Of a stretch of DNA of 64,000 nucleotides, positions 45,152 through 53,793 are shown piece after piece (the first letter of the stretch is position 1; every line of letters starts with the position of its first letter). Origin of the DNA: Stenotrophomonas maltophilia (GTDB lineage: Bacteria; Pseudomonadota; Gammaproteobacteria; Xanthomonadales; Xanthomonadaceae). Below the pieces are notes generated by a model. It was not told where the DNA came from, ran no database searches, and saw nothing but the letters and a program-made list of their open reading frames with translations. Position numbers and translations under genes: made by a program. The DNA lies in NCBI RefSeq assembly GCF_006974125.1, contig NZ_CP037858.1, positions 3,596,001-3,660,000 on the forward strand. Reading direction: 5' to 3'.

Positions 45152-46296
45152 GCCTGACCGTCGGCATCCTGGGCGGCGGCCAGCTCGCCCGCATGATGGT
45201 CCTGGCCGGTGCGCCGCTGGGATTGCGCTTCGAACTGTACGACCCGGCAGCCGACGCCTGCAGCGGCCCGCTGGCGCCGCTTACCGTCGGTGCCTTCGAT
45301 GACCGCCAGGCGCTGGCGGAGTTCGCTGCCAAGGTCGATGTGGTCACCTTCGATTTCGAGAACGTCCCCGCTGACAGCGCGCAGTTCCTGGCCGACCGCG
45401 TACCGGTGTATCCGCCGCCGGCCGCACTGGCGGTGGCCCAGGACCGGTTGAGCGAGAAGACCCTGCTCCAGCAGCTGGGCATCCCGCTGCCGGCCTTTGC
45501 CGATATCCGCAGCCGTGACGAGCTGGCTGCGAAGGCGGCTGAGTTCGGCCTGCCGTGCATCCTCAAGACCCGCCGCCTTGGTTACGACGGCAAGGGCCAG
45601 TTCCGCCTGCGCAGCGAGGCCGACATCGACGCCGCGTGGGATGCACTGGGTGCGCAGGTCGAGCGTACCGGCCTGATCCTGGAAGGCTTCGTGGCGTTCC
45701 AGCGCGAGGTCAGTGTGGTCGCTGTGCGTGGCCGCGATGGCAGCTTCGAGGCCTGGCCGGTCACTGGCAACTGGCATGTCGACGGCGTGCTGTCGGCCAG
45801 CGTGGCCCCGGCCGTGCTGGCCGATGCCGAGCAGCAGGCCGCGATCGGCTATGCCCGCCGTGTCGCCGAACACCTGCAGTACGTCGGCGTGTTCGCGCTG
45901 GAGCTGTTCTGCCGCGATGGCGAGCTGCTGGCCAACGAGATGGCGCCGCGGGTGCACAACTCCGGCCACTGGACCATCGAAGGCAGCGAGACCTCGCAGT
46001 TCGAAAACCACCTGCGCGCCGTGCTGGGCCTGCCGCTGGGCAGCACCCGCATGCTCGGTCATGCCTGCATGCTGAACTGGCTGGGTGAGATGCCCGACCC
46101 GTTGCCGGTGCTGGCCCAGGCCAGCGGTCACTGGCACGACTACGGCAAGGAAGCGCGCGAAGGCCGCAAGGTCGGCCACGCCACCCTGCGCAACGATGAT
46201 GCCGCTGCACTGGCCGATGCGCTGGACCAGGTTGGCCTGGAGCTGGACCGCCAGGCCCAGGTGGCGCCGGCGGTACACGCGCTGCGCAACCGCTGA
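45148..46296 (+). CDS. purK: 5-(Carboxyamino)imidazole ribonucleotide synthase
   Basis: 382 residues with the ATP-grasp fold. It begins [13 protein letters not shown] and shows [29 protein letters not shown], and [17 protein letters not shown] with metal ligands. It carboxylates AIR using ATP and bicarbonate, feeding PurE. It is the second gene of the purEK operon. Confidence 0.96.
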   Translation: MSLTVGILGGGQLARMMVLAGAPLGLRFELYDPAADACSGPLAPLTVGAFDDRQALAEFAAKVDVVTFDFENVPADSAQFLADRVPVYPPPAALAVAQDRLSEKTLLQQLGIPLPAFADIRSRDELAAKAAEFGLPCILKTRRLGYDGKGQFRLRSEADIDAAWDALGAQVERTGLILEGFVAFQREVSVVAVRGRDGSFEAWPVTGNWHVDGVLSASVAPAVLADAEQQAAIGYARRVAEHLQYVGVFALELFCRDGELLANEMAPRVHNSGHWTIEGSETSQFENHLRAVLGLPLGSTRMLGHACMLNWLGEMPDPLPVLAQASGHWHDYGKEAREGRKVGHATLRNDDAAALADALDQVGLELDRQAQVAPAVHALRNR

Positions 46297-46301
46297 GCCC
46301 G

Positions 46302-46324
46302 GTAGTGCTGGCCGCTGGCCGGCA
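46302..46324 (+). repeat. SMAG palindrome
   Basis: A single copy, GTAGTGCTGGCCGCTGGCC onward, lies five bases after the purK stop. Confidence 0.75.
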
Positions 46325-46408
46325 GTGCAACGCTGTGACGCGCCGGTGCAGGCATCGGCGCAACATTCCCGGTGGTAGCGTGGAGCTCCTTTCTCAGGAG
46401 TCACCCCC

Positions 46409-46750
46409 ATGCTCGACTGGAATGCCTACCGCAAGGAACTGAAGGGCCGCATCGGTGAGATCGGCAAGCTCTCGCCGGACACGGTCAAGGGCTACGCCAC
46501 CCTGGCCAACGCTGGCGCCCAGACCAACCACCTCGATGCGAAGACCCGGGAGCTGATCGCGCTGGCGGTGGCGGTGACCACCCGCTGCGACGGCTGCATC
46601 ACCGTGCACGTGGATGCAGCGCTCAAGCATGGTGCCAGCCGCGAGGAAATCGCCGAGGCGCTGGGCGTGGCGGTGTCGCTCAACGCCGGCGCCGCGCTGG
46701 TGTACTCGGCACGGGTGATGGACGCAGTGGCCGCACACGAGAACGCGTGA
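46409..46750 (+). CDS. Carboxymuconolactone decarboxylase / AhpD-like protein
   Basis: 113 residues, an all-helical CMD domain. The AhpD-type redox site is present: C-D-G-C followed by ITVH, after KTRELIALAVAVTTR. Such proteins are small alkylhydroperoxidase-like enzymes, usually hexamers or trimers. ATG 46409 follows a CAGGAG site. The neighbour across a SMAG pair is sodB, so an oxidative-stress grouping is possible. Confidence 0.88.
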   Translation: MLDWNAYRKELKGRIGEIGKLSPDTVKGYATLANAGAQTNHLDAKTRELIALAVAVTTRCDGCITVHVDAALKHGASREEIAEALGVAVSLNAGAALVYSARVMDAVAAHENA

Positions 46751-46769
46751 AGCCACGCTCTGCTTTCCG

Positions 46770-46845
46770 GTAGTGCCGGCCGCTGGCCGGCAACCCTCTG
46801 GGCGTACCAACGATGCCGGGGTTGCCGGCCAGCGGCCGGCACTAC
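46770..46845. repeat. SMAG palindrome pair between convergent genes
   Basis: GTAGTGCCGGCCGCTGGCC starts at 46770, and an inverted copy ends in CACTAC at 46845. As at 23355-23409, the pair fills the gap between two stop codons, here of the AhpD-like gene and sodB. Confidence 0.85.
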
Positions 46846-46864
46846 CCGCGGTCGGGTTCCTGCC

Positions 46865-47443
46865 TCAGCGCAGCTGGCTTTCGGCAAATTCCCAGTTGAC
46901 CAGCTGCCAGAACGCGTCCAGGTAACGCGCGCGGTCATTCTGGTAGTCGGTGTAGTAGGCGTGCTCCCAGACATCGCAGCACAGCAGCGGCGTGCTTTCA
47001 CCCGTCAGCGGCGTGCCGGCATTGCGGGTGGCCTGGATGCCCAGCTGCCCGCCAGGATGCTGCACCAGCCACACCCAGCCCGAGCCGAACAGGCCCAGCG
47101 CGGTGCGGTTGAATTCCTCGCGCAGGCGCTGCACGTCGCCGAACTGGCGCTTCACCAGCTCGCCCAGGCGACCCTGCGGTTCGCCACCGCCACGCGGCCG
47201 CAGGCACTGCCAGTAGAAACCGTGGTTCCACGCCTGGGCGGCCGCATCGAACAGCTTTCCCTGGGCCTGGCGGACGATCTCCTCCAGTGACGCTTCTTCC
47301 CACTCGGTGCCGAGGATGCCGGCATTGACTGCATCCACATAGGCGCGATGGTGGCGGCCGTGGTGCAGTTCCAGGGTCTGTGCGGACAGGTGCGGCTGCA
47401 GGGAGCCGGAAAGGTAGGGCAGGGCAGGCAATTCGACAGGCAT
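46865..47443 (-). CDS. sodB: Iron/manganese superoxide dismutase
   Basis: 192 residues from ATG 47443. VELPALPY opens the N-terminal hairpin domain, with a metal histidine in LELHHGRHH and a second in AWNHGFYW. The remaining ligands are Asp and His in CDVWEHAYYTDY. It dismutates superoxide in the cytosol; iron or manganese use cannot be settled by eye. An upstream ATG (47485) would add 14 alanine-rich residues unlike the family. It diverges from the glutaredoxin gene. Confidence 0.92.
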   Translation of the reverse strand: MPVELPALPYLSGSLQPHLSAQTLELHHGRHHRAYVDAVNAGILGTEWEEASLEEIVRQAQGKLFDAAAQAWNHGFYWQCLRPRGGGEPQGRLGELVKRQFGDVQRLREEFNRTALGLFGSGWVWLVQHPGGQLGIQATRNAGTPLTGESTPLLCCDVWEHAYYTDYQNDRARYLDAFWQLVNWEFAESQLR

Positions 47444-47564
47444 GGACAGGTTCGTGGCCAGAGGGGCGGCGGCAGCCGGTTCCATCCGCTTACAATGGCG
47501 GCTACCGTGGGCAGTCTAGCCGACCACCGCGGTCGGTTTGTCCGGCGAAGCAAGGAGTGAGGTT

Positions 47565-47885
47565 GTGGCGGTAATGCAGCAAATCCAGGCCGAGGTCGAT
47601 CGTTACCCGCTCGTGCTGTTCATGAAGGGCACCCCGCAATACCCGATGTGCGGCTTCTCCAGCCGCGCCGTACAGGCGTTGATGGCAGCCGGCGCGGTCA
47701 CCCTGCGCACCGTCAACGTGCTGGAAGAACCCGAGATCCGCGCCAACCTGCCGCGGTTCTCCAACCTGCCGACCTTCCCGCAGCTGTTCATCAACGGCGA
47801 GCTGATCGGCGGCTGCGACATCGTCCTGGAACTGTTTGAAGCCGGCGAACTCAAGCGCATCGTCGAAGAGGCGACCCAGGGATGA
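47565..47885 (+). CDS. grxD: Monothiol glutaredoxin
   Basis: 106 residues from a GTG start. The active site is C29-G-F-S in KGTPQYPMCGFSSRAV; TFPQLFINGELIGGCDIVLEL is the glutathione-binding and cis-proline region. Monothiol glutaredoxins bind and hand over [2Fe-2S] clusters. AAGGAG sits seven bases before GTG 47565, which fixes the start; an in-frame TTG at 47538 lacks a site. The stop overlaps the SDR gene (ATGA). Confidence 0.93.
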   Translation: MAVMQQIQAEVDRYPLVLFMKGTPQYPMCGFSSRAVQALMAAGAVTLRTVNVLEEPEIRANLPRFSNLPTFPQLFINGELIGGCDIVLELFEAGELKRIVEEATQG

Positions 47886-48658
47886 GTGCCTGGCCATCGA
47901 CGTCACCGACCAACGGGGCGCTCGATGGCCGCCCGTTGCAGGATCGCGTGGTGCTGGTTGCCGGCGCCGGCGGTGGGCTGGGCAGTGCGGCGGCCGTTGC
48001 CGCCGCCGCCGCCGGGGCCACCGTGGTCCTGCTGGGCCGCAAGCCGCGCCGCCTGGACCGTGTCTACGCCCAGGTCCAGGCCGTCGGCCCGGAACCGCTG
48101 CTGTATCCGCTGGATCTGGAGGGTGCGGGCCCCGACGACTATGCCGAACTGGCCCAGGCCCTGCAGCGCGAGCTGGGGCGCCTGGATGGAGTGCTGGTCT
48201 GTGCCGCCCATTTCCCCGGATTGACTCCGTTCGAACTGGCCGACCCGGCCAGTTTCGCCCGTGCGGTGCATGTCACCCTCACTGCCCCGGCGTGGCTGGC
48301 CCAGGCCTGCCTGCCGCTGCTGCGGCAGCGCGAGGACGCGGCCCTGGTGTTTGCGGTCGATGCCTCCGAACGGGTGGGGCAGGCCTATTGGGGGGGATAC
48401 GGTGTGGCCCAGCATGGCCTGCGCGGGCTGATCACCAGCCTGCATGACGAACTCGGCCGCAGCCCGGTGCGGGTCAGCGGCCTGTACCCTGGCCCCCTGC
48501 GCACGGCGCTGCGCGCCCGCGCCTATTCCGTCGACCAGGACCCGGCCGCGCAGGGCCCGGAGGTGGCCGCCGCTGCGGCCGTGGCGCTGCTGTCCAGTGC
48601 TGGCAGCGCCTGGCGGGGCCAGATTCTCGATGCCAGCGGGGCAATTCCCGGCGAGTGA
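47882..48658 (+). CDS. Short-chain dehydrogenase-like protein with altered active site
   Basis: 258 residues. The NAD(P)-binding motif is VAGAGGGLGSAAAVA (about 27-41), and LDLEGAG and DGVLVCAAHFPG follow in the expected places, close to the YciK group. The catalytic YxxxK reads Y173-G-V-A-Q177, so the lysine is glutamine, and the usual Ser region reads VFAVDASERVG. Dehydrogenase activity is therefore uncertain. It is translationally coupled to the monothiol glutaredoxin gene. Confidence 0.85.
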   Translation: MSAWPSTSPTNGALDGRPLQDRVVLVAGAGGGLGSAAAVAAAAAGATVVLLGRKPRRLDRVYAQVQAVGPEPLLYPLDLEGAGPDDYAELAQALQRELGRLDGVLVCAAHFPGLTPFELADPASFARAVHVTLTAPAWLAQACLPLLRQREDAALVFAVDASERVGQAYWGGYGVAQHGLRGLITSLHDELGRSPVRVSGLYPGPLRTALRARAYSVDQDPAAQGPEVAAAAAVALLSSAGSAWRGQILDASGAIPGE

Positions 48659-48750
48659 GCCCCGGGGAAAGATGGAGTGAAGAACCCGTCACGATTGCGT
48701 TGCGATCCGGTGCCGTTTGTCGCACAACCGTCACATTGATGGCGTAGCGT

Positions 48751-48767
48751 GTTAATCTAGTGTTAAC
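48751..48767. promoter_or_regulatory. Inverted repeat upstream of the TonB receptor
   Basis: GTTAA and TTAAC flank seven bases, about 125 bases before the receptor start. A TTGATG hexamer at 48736-48741 just precedes it. It may be an operator, but no regulator is encoded nearby. Confidence 0.35.
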
Positions 48768-48890
48768 CGTTATGGCTGCCTTCAGCCAAGCGGTAGGGAA
48801 CCCCAGATAAATCTCCGACCAGCCACCCGCAGGGCTGTTTGGATGCGCTTTTTTTCCGCCATCGCCAACTCGCATCGAGGCTACCGAAAA

Positions 48891-51800
48891 ATGACCCACC
48901 CACTCCGGATGTCCAAGCTTACCCTTGGTCTCGTGGCCGCACTTGCCGCCGCTCCCGCCTTCGCCCAGAGCACCTCTGCCGGTGTCGGCGGCCAGGTGAT
49001 GTCCGCCGCAGGCCAGCCTGTCGCCGGCGCTGAAGTCACCATCACCCACACCGAGTCGGGCACCGTTTCGCGTGCCACCACCGATGCGTCGGGTCGATAC
49101 AACGCGCGCGGTCTGCGCGTGGGTGGTCCGTACACCATCACCATCACCAAGTCCGGTGAAGGCACCAAGACCGAAGAAGGTGTCTTCCTGAACCTGAACC
49201 AGGTCAACACCGTCAACGCCAGCCTCGGCGGTGACCTGGCTGCGACCAACCTGGACGCGGTGAACGTTGTCGCCACCGCGGGCGGCCTGGACCTGTTCAG
49301 CGCCAACAAGATGGGCACCGGCAGCAACGTGACCCGCGAAACGATGGACGCGCTGCCGTCGGCCAACCGCAACATCCAGGACTACATCCGCCTGGACCCG
49401 CGCATCTCGCAGGTCAGCAAGGCTGACGGCGCGATCTCGGCCGGTGGCCAGAACACCCGCTACAACGCCATCCGCATCGACGGTATCAGCGCCTCCGATC
49501 CGTTCGGCCTGGGCTCCAACAACCTGCCGACCGAGCGTCAGCCGGTGTCGATGGACGCCATCCAGGAAATCAACATCGACCTGGCCAACTACGACACCAC
49601 CATCGCCGGTGGTACCGGTGCGGTGATCAACGCCGTGACCAAGTCGGGTACCAACGAGTTCCACGGCACCGTGTACGGCTCGTACCGCGACAAGGACATG
49701 ATCCGCACGCGCCTGGAAGGTGACACGACGGACTTCAACGGCTTCAAGGACGAGAAGACCTACGGCATGACCCTGGGCGGCCCGATCGTCAAGGACAAGC
49801 TGTTCTTCTTCACCAACTATGAAAAGTACGAGCGTAGCGGCGGCGGCGTGAGCCTCGGCGAAACCCCGTACAACAAGCCGAACGGCATCAGCGACGCCGA
49901 CATCGCCCGCGTGCAGAAGCGCATGTCCGATCTGGGCTACCCGGTTGGCGGCATCGGTGCGCTGGACAACAAGACCTCGATCGAAGAATACGCGATCAAG
50001 CTCGACTGGAACATCAACGAGAACCACCGCGCGGCCCTGCGCTACAACAAGATGAAGCAGGACGTCGTCCGCTTCCCGCAGGTCAACAACAGCGCCATCT
50101 CGCTGAGCGACTTCTGGTACACCCAGCCGACCCAGTACGAAACCTGGATGGGTGAACTGTTCAGTGACTGGTCCGAGAACTTCTCGACCGAGTTCAAGGT
50201 TTCGCACAAGGACTACTCGTCCAACCGCGTTGCTGCCTCGCACCTGCCGCAGATCCGCGTGCGCTTCGGCAACAACTCGCTGTACCTGGGTACCGAGCAG
50301 AACACCCACACCAACATCGTCGAGTCGAAGGAACTGAGCGCCTTCGGTGCCGGTACCTGGTACATCGGTGACCACACCGTCAAGTTCGGTTTCGACTATA
50401 CCGACAACGACCTGATGAACTTCTACGGCCGCAACCTGTACGGCGCGTACGAGTTCGCCGACCTGGCTGCGTTTGAAGCCGGTACCCCGTCGGCCTACCA
50501 GGTGCGCGTGCCGCGCGCCGGCGGCAGTGTTGACGACATTCCGGCCAAGTTCCACCTGAAGAACACCGGCCTGTTCATCCAGGACACCTGGGCGATCAAC
50601 TACAACCTGAGCCTGATGTTCGGTATCCGTATCGACATGCCGGACTTCAGCACCCAGCGCCTGTACAACCCGCGCATCGAACAGCTGTACGGCTTCAACA
50701 ACACCCAGCTGGTCGACAAGAAGCTGTTCCAGCCGCGCGTCGGCTTCAACTACACCTTCGACACCGATCGTCCGACCCAGCTGCGCGGTGGCGTTGGCCT
50801 GTTCGGCGGCGCTGCTCCGAACGTGTGGCTGGCAGGTGCCTACCAGAACACCGGCCTGAACTACTCCGAGTACAACCTGACCCGCAACCCGGGTGGCTTC
50901 AGCTTCGACGCTGACAACCCGTACATCCCGAACCCGTCGCTGGCCTCGGCCCGCCAGAACGTCGACCTGATCGCTCCGGGCACCCGCCTGCCGTCGGTGT
51001 GGAAGGCCAACCTGGCGTTCGACCATGAGCTGCCGTGGTACGGCATCGTGGCGTCGGCTGAAGTGCTGTTCACCAAGGTCAAGGATGGTCTGTACTTCGA
51101 CCGCCTGGACGTGATGTCCCCGAATGCCAAGCGTTCGGTCGGTCAGGATGGTCGCGCGCTGTACTGGAACGACTACGGCATGAACGGTGCCAATGCCGGC
51201 CCGAACGGCATGCAGGCTGGCCAGAAGAATGGTCGCGCCTGCTCGGCGACCGATCTGACCTGCCCGGGTGACCGCGTCAACCGTCCGGGTGACATCGGCG
51301 ACGTGATCCTGCTGCGCAACACCGACAAGGGTCGTGGTTCGCAGGCTACCTTCTCGCTGGCCAAGCCGCTGACCGAGAACTGGGGCTGGTCGCTGGGTTA
51401 CACCTACACCCAGTCCAAGGAAGTGAGCCCGCTGTCCAGCTCGCAGAACACCTCGAACTGGAACAACACGCTGAGCCTGAACGCCAACGACAACGTTGCG
51501 TACAACTCGCGCTACGCGATCAAGGACCGCATCACCGGCACCCTGGAGTGGAAGCACAACTTCTTCGGTGACAATGCCACCCGCGTTGGCCTGTTCTATG
51601 AAGGCCGTTCGGGCCGTCCGTACAGCTACGTCTACTACAACGACGTGAATGGCGACGGTGCCGGTACCAACGACCTGTTCTACGTGCCGAAGGGCCCGGG
51701 TGACGTGATCTTCACCGGCGGTGCCGACATGGAGAAGAAGTTCTTCGAATGGCTGGCGCAGAATCCGGAGCTCGAGGCCTACCGTGGCAGCGTGGTCCCG

Positions 51801-52136
51801 GCCAACTCGCACCGCGCCAAGTGGGTCAACAGCTTCGACGTCCGTATCAGCCAGGAGTTCCCGGGCTTCGTGAAGGGTCACAAGGGTGAAGTCGCCCTGG
51901 ACATCATGAATGTCGGCAACCTGCTGAACAAGAAGTGGGGCCTGATCGACGACTACGGCTTCTACGCCACCCGTCGCGTTGCCAACTACTCGGGTATCGA
52001 CCCGGCTACCGGCAAGTACCTGTACAACTTCACCGGCCGTACCGACAATTCCTCGATCCAGGAAAACAACAACGACAAGGGCAACACCGCCGTGTCGCGT
52101 TGGTCGATGCAGCTGACCCTGAAGTACAAGTTCTGA
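48891..52136 (+). CDS. Oar-like TonB-dependent receptor
   Basis: About 1081 residues. The signal peptide ends at APAFAQ. A carboxypeptidase-regulatory-like beta-sandwich follows (GVGGQVMSAAGQPVAGAEVTI...SGRYNARGL), then a plug domain (NIQDYIRLDPRISQV, GGTGAVINAVTKSGTNEFHG) and a 22-strand-type barrel ending in aromatic F (LTLKYKF). This is the Oar/OmpA-related receptor layout common in Xanthomonadaceae. The transported substrate is unknown; large substrates are plausible for the family. ATG 48891 is used because relatives start near MTHPLRMSK; ATG 48843 and 48909 are alternatives. A strong terminator follows. Confidence 0.88.
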   Translation: MTHPLRMSKLTLGLVAALAAAPAFAQSTSAGVGGQVMSAAGQPVAGAEVTITHTESGTVSRATTDASGRYNARGLRVGGPYTITITKSGEGTKTEEGVFLNLNQVNTVNASLGGDLAATNLDAVNVVATAGGLDLFSANKMGTGSNVTRETMDALPSANRNIQDYIRLDPRISQVSKADGAISAGGQNTRYNAIRIDGISASDPFGLGSNNLPTERQPVSMDAIQEINIDLANYDTTIAGGTGAVINAVTKSGTNEFHGTVYGSYRDKDMIRTRLEGDTTDFNGFKDEKTYGMTLGGPIVKDKLFFFTNYEKYERSGGGVSLGETPYNKPNGISDADIARVQKRMSDLGYPVGGIGALDNKTSIEEYAIKLDWNINENHRAALRYNKMKQDVVRFPQVNNSAISLSDFWYTQPTQYETWMGELFSDWSENFSTEFKVSHKDYSSNRVAASHLPQIRVRFGNNSLYLGTEQNTHTNIVESKELSAFGAGTWYIGDHTVKFGFDYTDNDLMNFYGRNLYGAYEFADLAAFEAGTPSAYQVRVPRAGGSVDDIPAKFHLKNTGLFIQDTWAINYNLSLMFGIRIDMPDFSTQRLYNPRIEQLYGFNNTQLVDKKLFQPRVGFNYTFDTDRPTQLRGGVGLFGGAAPNVWLAGAYQNTGLNYSEYNLTRNPGGFSFDADNPYIPNPSLASARQNVDLIAPGTRLPSVWKANLAFDHELPWYGIVASAEVLFTKVKDGLYFDRLDVMSPNAKRSVGQDGRALYWNDYGMNGANAGPNGMQAGQKNGRACSATDLTCPGDRVNRPGDIGDVILLRNTDKGRGSQATFSLAKPLTENWGWSLGYTYTQSKEVSPLSSSQNTSNWNNTLSLNANDNVAYNSRYAIKDRITGTLEWKHNFFGDNATRVGLFYEGRSGRPYSYVYYNDVNGDGAGTNDLFYVPKGPGDVIFTGGADMEKKFFEWLAQNPELEAYRGSVVPANSHRAKWVNSFDVRISQEFPGFVKGHKGEVALDIMNVGNLLNKKWGLIDDYGFYATRRVANYSGIDPATGKYLYNFTGRTDNSSIQENNNDKGNTAVSRWSMQLTLKYKF

Positions 52137-52163
52137 TCCGTCAGGGCTTGAAGCAGTAAGTAG

Positions 52164-52193
52164 AACGGCCGGGGAAACCCGGCCGTTTTTTTT
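52164..52193 (+). terminator. Strong Rho-independent terminator after the TonB receptor
   Basis: AACGGCCGGG, GAAA loop and CCCGGCCGTT, then a run of eight T. The hairpin core is repeated at 53578-53602 after the next two genes. Confidence 0.93.
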
Positions 52194-52251
52194 GCGGTAG
52201 ACAAGTAATTTTGCGTTCGCTATAAGAGGTTGTGCCTCATGGATGGTGTAG

Positions 52252-52999
52252 ATGAAGGTCAGATATGGACTATCGGAAGCGGCAGTTGCCGGGCTGGGTT
52301 CGTGCGAGCTGGCGTTGCCCGTAGATGCTCCTGACAAGCATTCAGGCCGACGGCTCAGGGAGCTGCTGGCCCGAGTGCTTTCCTGCCGGATGCGGTTCTG
52401 CCCGCACTGTCAGTCGGCGGATGGAGATTTTCTGCAATGCCGTCAGGGTGCCGAGTATCTGAAAGCTGCGAGCAAATGCAGCATCTCGGCGCTGCATGCG
52501 CGTTCATTCCTGAGCATTCATGCTCGGTTCTCGCCAGGTGCTGTGGATCGCGCTGGGTTCCGGGTTCGCCGGATATGGGTCGGAGCCAGTGATGCTCCCC
52601 ACAGTTTCGTCGCGGCCCACATAGACGTTGAATCCCATCTATCCCGGGTGTGTGGCGCTGTCGCAGGGATGGGGCCAGTCACTCGTCTGTACGCGCTTCT
52701 GATGGCGATCAACATTCTTCATCCATTCGAGGATGGGAATGGAAGATTGATGCGTGCCATGGCGTTCGCATTCTCGATTCAGTATCGCTGCGATTTTTTC
52801 GCCTTTCTTGCGATCCATATCAAGCTCATGCAGCAGGATTTTGTGTATGCGATGGAGATGGCTGCCGATGGTGTCCATGGCGCTGTGCAGGAATTCCATT
52901 TCGCTGCGCTCGATACTTTTGAGCGACTGGGCGGGGCGCAAGGGGGCTTGGATGGGTGGGCTCGAGGCGTGGTGCTCGGCAGGTTGTTGGCCAGGCCTT
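52252..52999 (+). CDS. Fic-domain protein (putative AMP transferase)
   Basis: 249 residues. The Fic motif HPFEDGNGR is complete at residues 157-165 (52720-52746) and is preceded by AGFRVRRIWVGAS, the flap region. Fic enzymes transfer AMP or related groups onto target proteins. No (S/T)xxxE(G/N) inhibitory helix is evident in either terminal region, and no small antitoxin gene is seen beside it. Residues 50-63 hold CPHC and a third cysteine, unusual for the family. Base composition is visibly less GC-rich than its neighbours. It lies between two near-identical terminators, suggesting acquisition. The stop follows RLLARP; the exact start is uncertain. Confidence 0.75.
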
Positions 53000-53082
53000 A
53001 ACGGGAGGCTGCCCGCGGGGCAGGTTTGCTTGATCGTTGGAAGCGAAGTTCGGACGGATAACCCAGTCAAGGAGACGTTGCA

Positions 53083-53511
53083 ATGAAGTTGAGCGTTATT
53101 GTTGCTTCTGTTGTTTTCGGAATGAGCATGGCTGCATCGGCGAAAGTCAGTGCTCTGGATCCGTGGTGCAACCCCAGTTACTGCCCGCCAAATCCCACTT
53201 ACCCGGGTGGCGGGGATACTTCCACACAGGGAAACAATGGTGATTCGTTCATCCTCGTCCATGGAGTGGTGAGCTGCGACGCTCAAGTGCAGGAGCGCTA
53301 TGCGGCGGCGCTCGCGACATTCCTGTCCTTCCCTCTTGAGCGTCGTATCAGCTACTACGAGACTGCCGACAGGGGGGAGTTCTTCGTTGCCTATATCGGT
53401 ATTCCATCACTCAATGGCGCACTTGCGTATGAGTCATGGAAGATCACGGATCCTTCTTCGGCGGTCCCGCTTGATCCCAATCCGGTGCCAATCTTCGATT
53501 GCAGGCGATAG
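53083..53511 (+). CDS. Hypothetical small secreted protein
   Basis: 142 residues. A signal peptide (VIVASVVFGMSMAASA) is followed by a Pro/Gly-rich segment with two cysteines (PWCNPSYCPPNPTYPGGG). A compact domain follows, with two more cysteines (VVSCDAQ and FDCRR) that probably form disulfides. No family is recognised. AAGGAG precedes the ATG at a good distance. Like the Fic gene 80 bases upstream, it has lower GC than the surrounding genes, and the two may form one transcription unit. Confidence 0.7.
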   Translation: MKLSVIVASVVFGMSMAASAKVSALDPWCNPSYCPPNPTYPGGGDTSTQGNNGDSFILVHGVVSCDAQVQERYAAALATFLSFPLERRISYYETADRGEFFVAYIGIPSLNGALAYESWKITDPSSAVPLDPNPVPIFDCRR

Positions 53512-53577
53512 GCTGAAGGGAAGGGGCTGGACTGGTGATGTGCTGAGCCCCTTGGGGGGGTATGGTGCAGAGGTAAG

Positions 53578-53602
53578 CGGCCGGGGAAACCCGGCCGTTT
53601 TC
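53578..53602 (+). terminator. Rho-independent terminator, copy of the one at 52164
   Basis: CGGCCGGG, GAAA and CCCGGCCG followed by TTTTCC. The 24-base core is identical to that of the terminator after the TonB receptor. Confidence 0.88.
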
Positions 53603-53654
53603 CGTTCAGGCGAAAGTCCTTGCAGGCCACTCTGCATCGGCGTAGCATCCAGAA

Positions 53655-53749
53655 ATGTGCGCGGTGCCAACGCCGCCGAAGCGGTCCCGGAAAGGCGAAC
53701 GCGGGGAGCACACATCCAACGGTCGGGCTTCCCGGCCGTTTTGCTTTTT
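53655..53749 (+). ncRNA. Candidate small RNA with its own promoter and terminator
   Basis: TTGCAG (53620-53625) and TAGCAT (53643-53648) are 17 bases apart, a possible sigma-70 promoter. The region ends in a hairpin of ten-base arms (AACGGTCGGG, CTT, CCCGGCCGTT; 53718-53740) and a T-rich tail. This would give a transcript of about 90 bases. A short frame from 53656 (MCAVPTPPKRSRKG...) overlaps it, so a small protein is an alternative. Confidence 0.4.
53718..53749 (+). terminator. Rho-independent terminator
   Basis: AACGGTCGGG pairs with CCCGGCCGTT (one G-U pair) around CTT, followed by TTGCTTTTTA. It is related in sequence to the two terminators further left. Confidence 0.75.
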
Positions 53750-53793
53750 AAGGGGGCGGCAGTACAGTCGGAAACCTTGAAGGAAGCGAAAAA

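Noticed and set aside
1238..46845. Scattered GTAG palindromes considered as a CRISPR array
   Set aside because: They are isolated singles or inverted pairs far apart, with no regular spacers and no cas genes.
48474..52337. Very long minus-strand open frame (over 1200 codons) opposite the TonB receptor
   Set aside because: High-GC codon bias of the receptor leaves the antisense frame free of stops. It shows repetitive Val/Asp/Arg-rich sequence with no domain.
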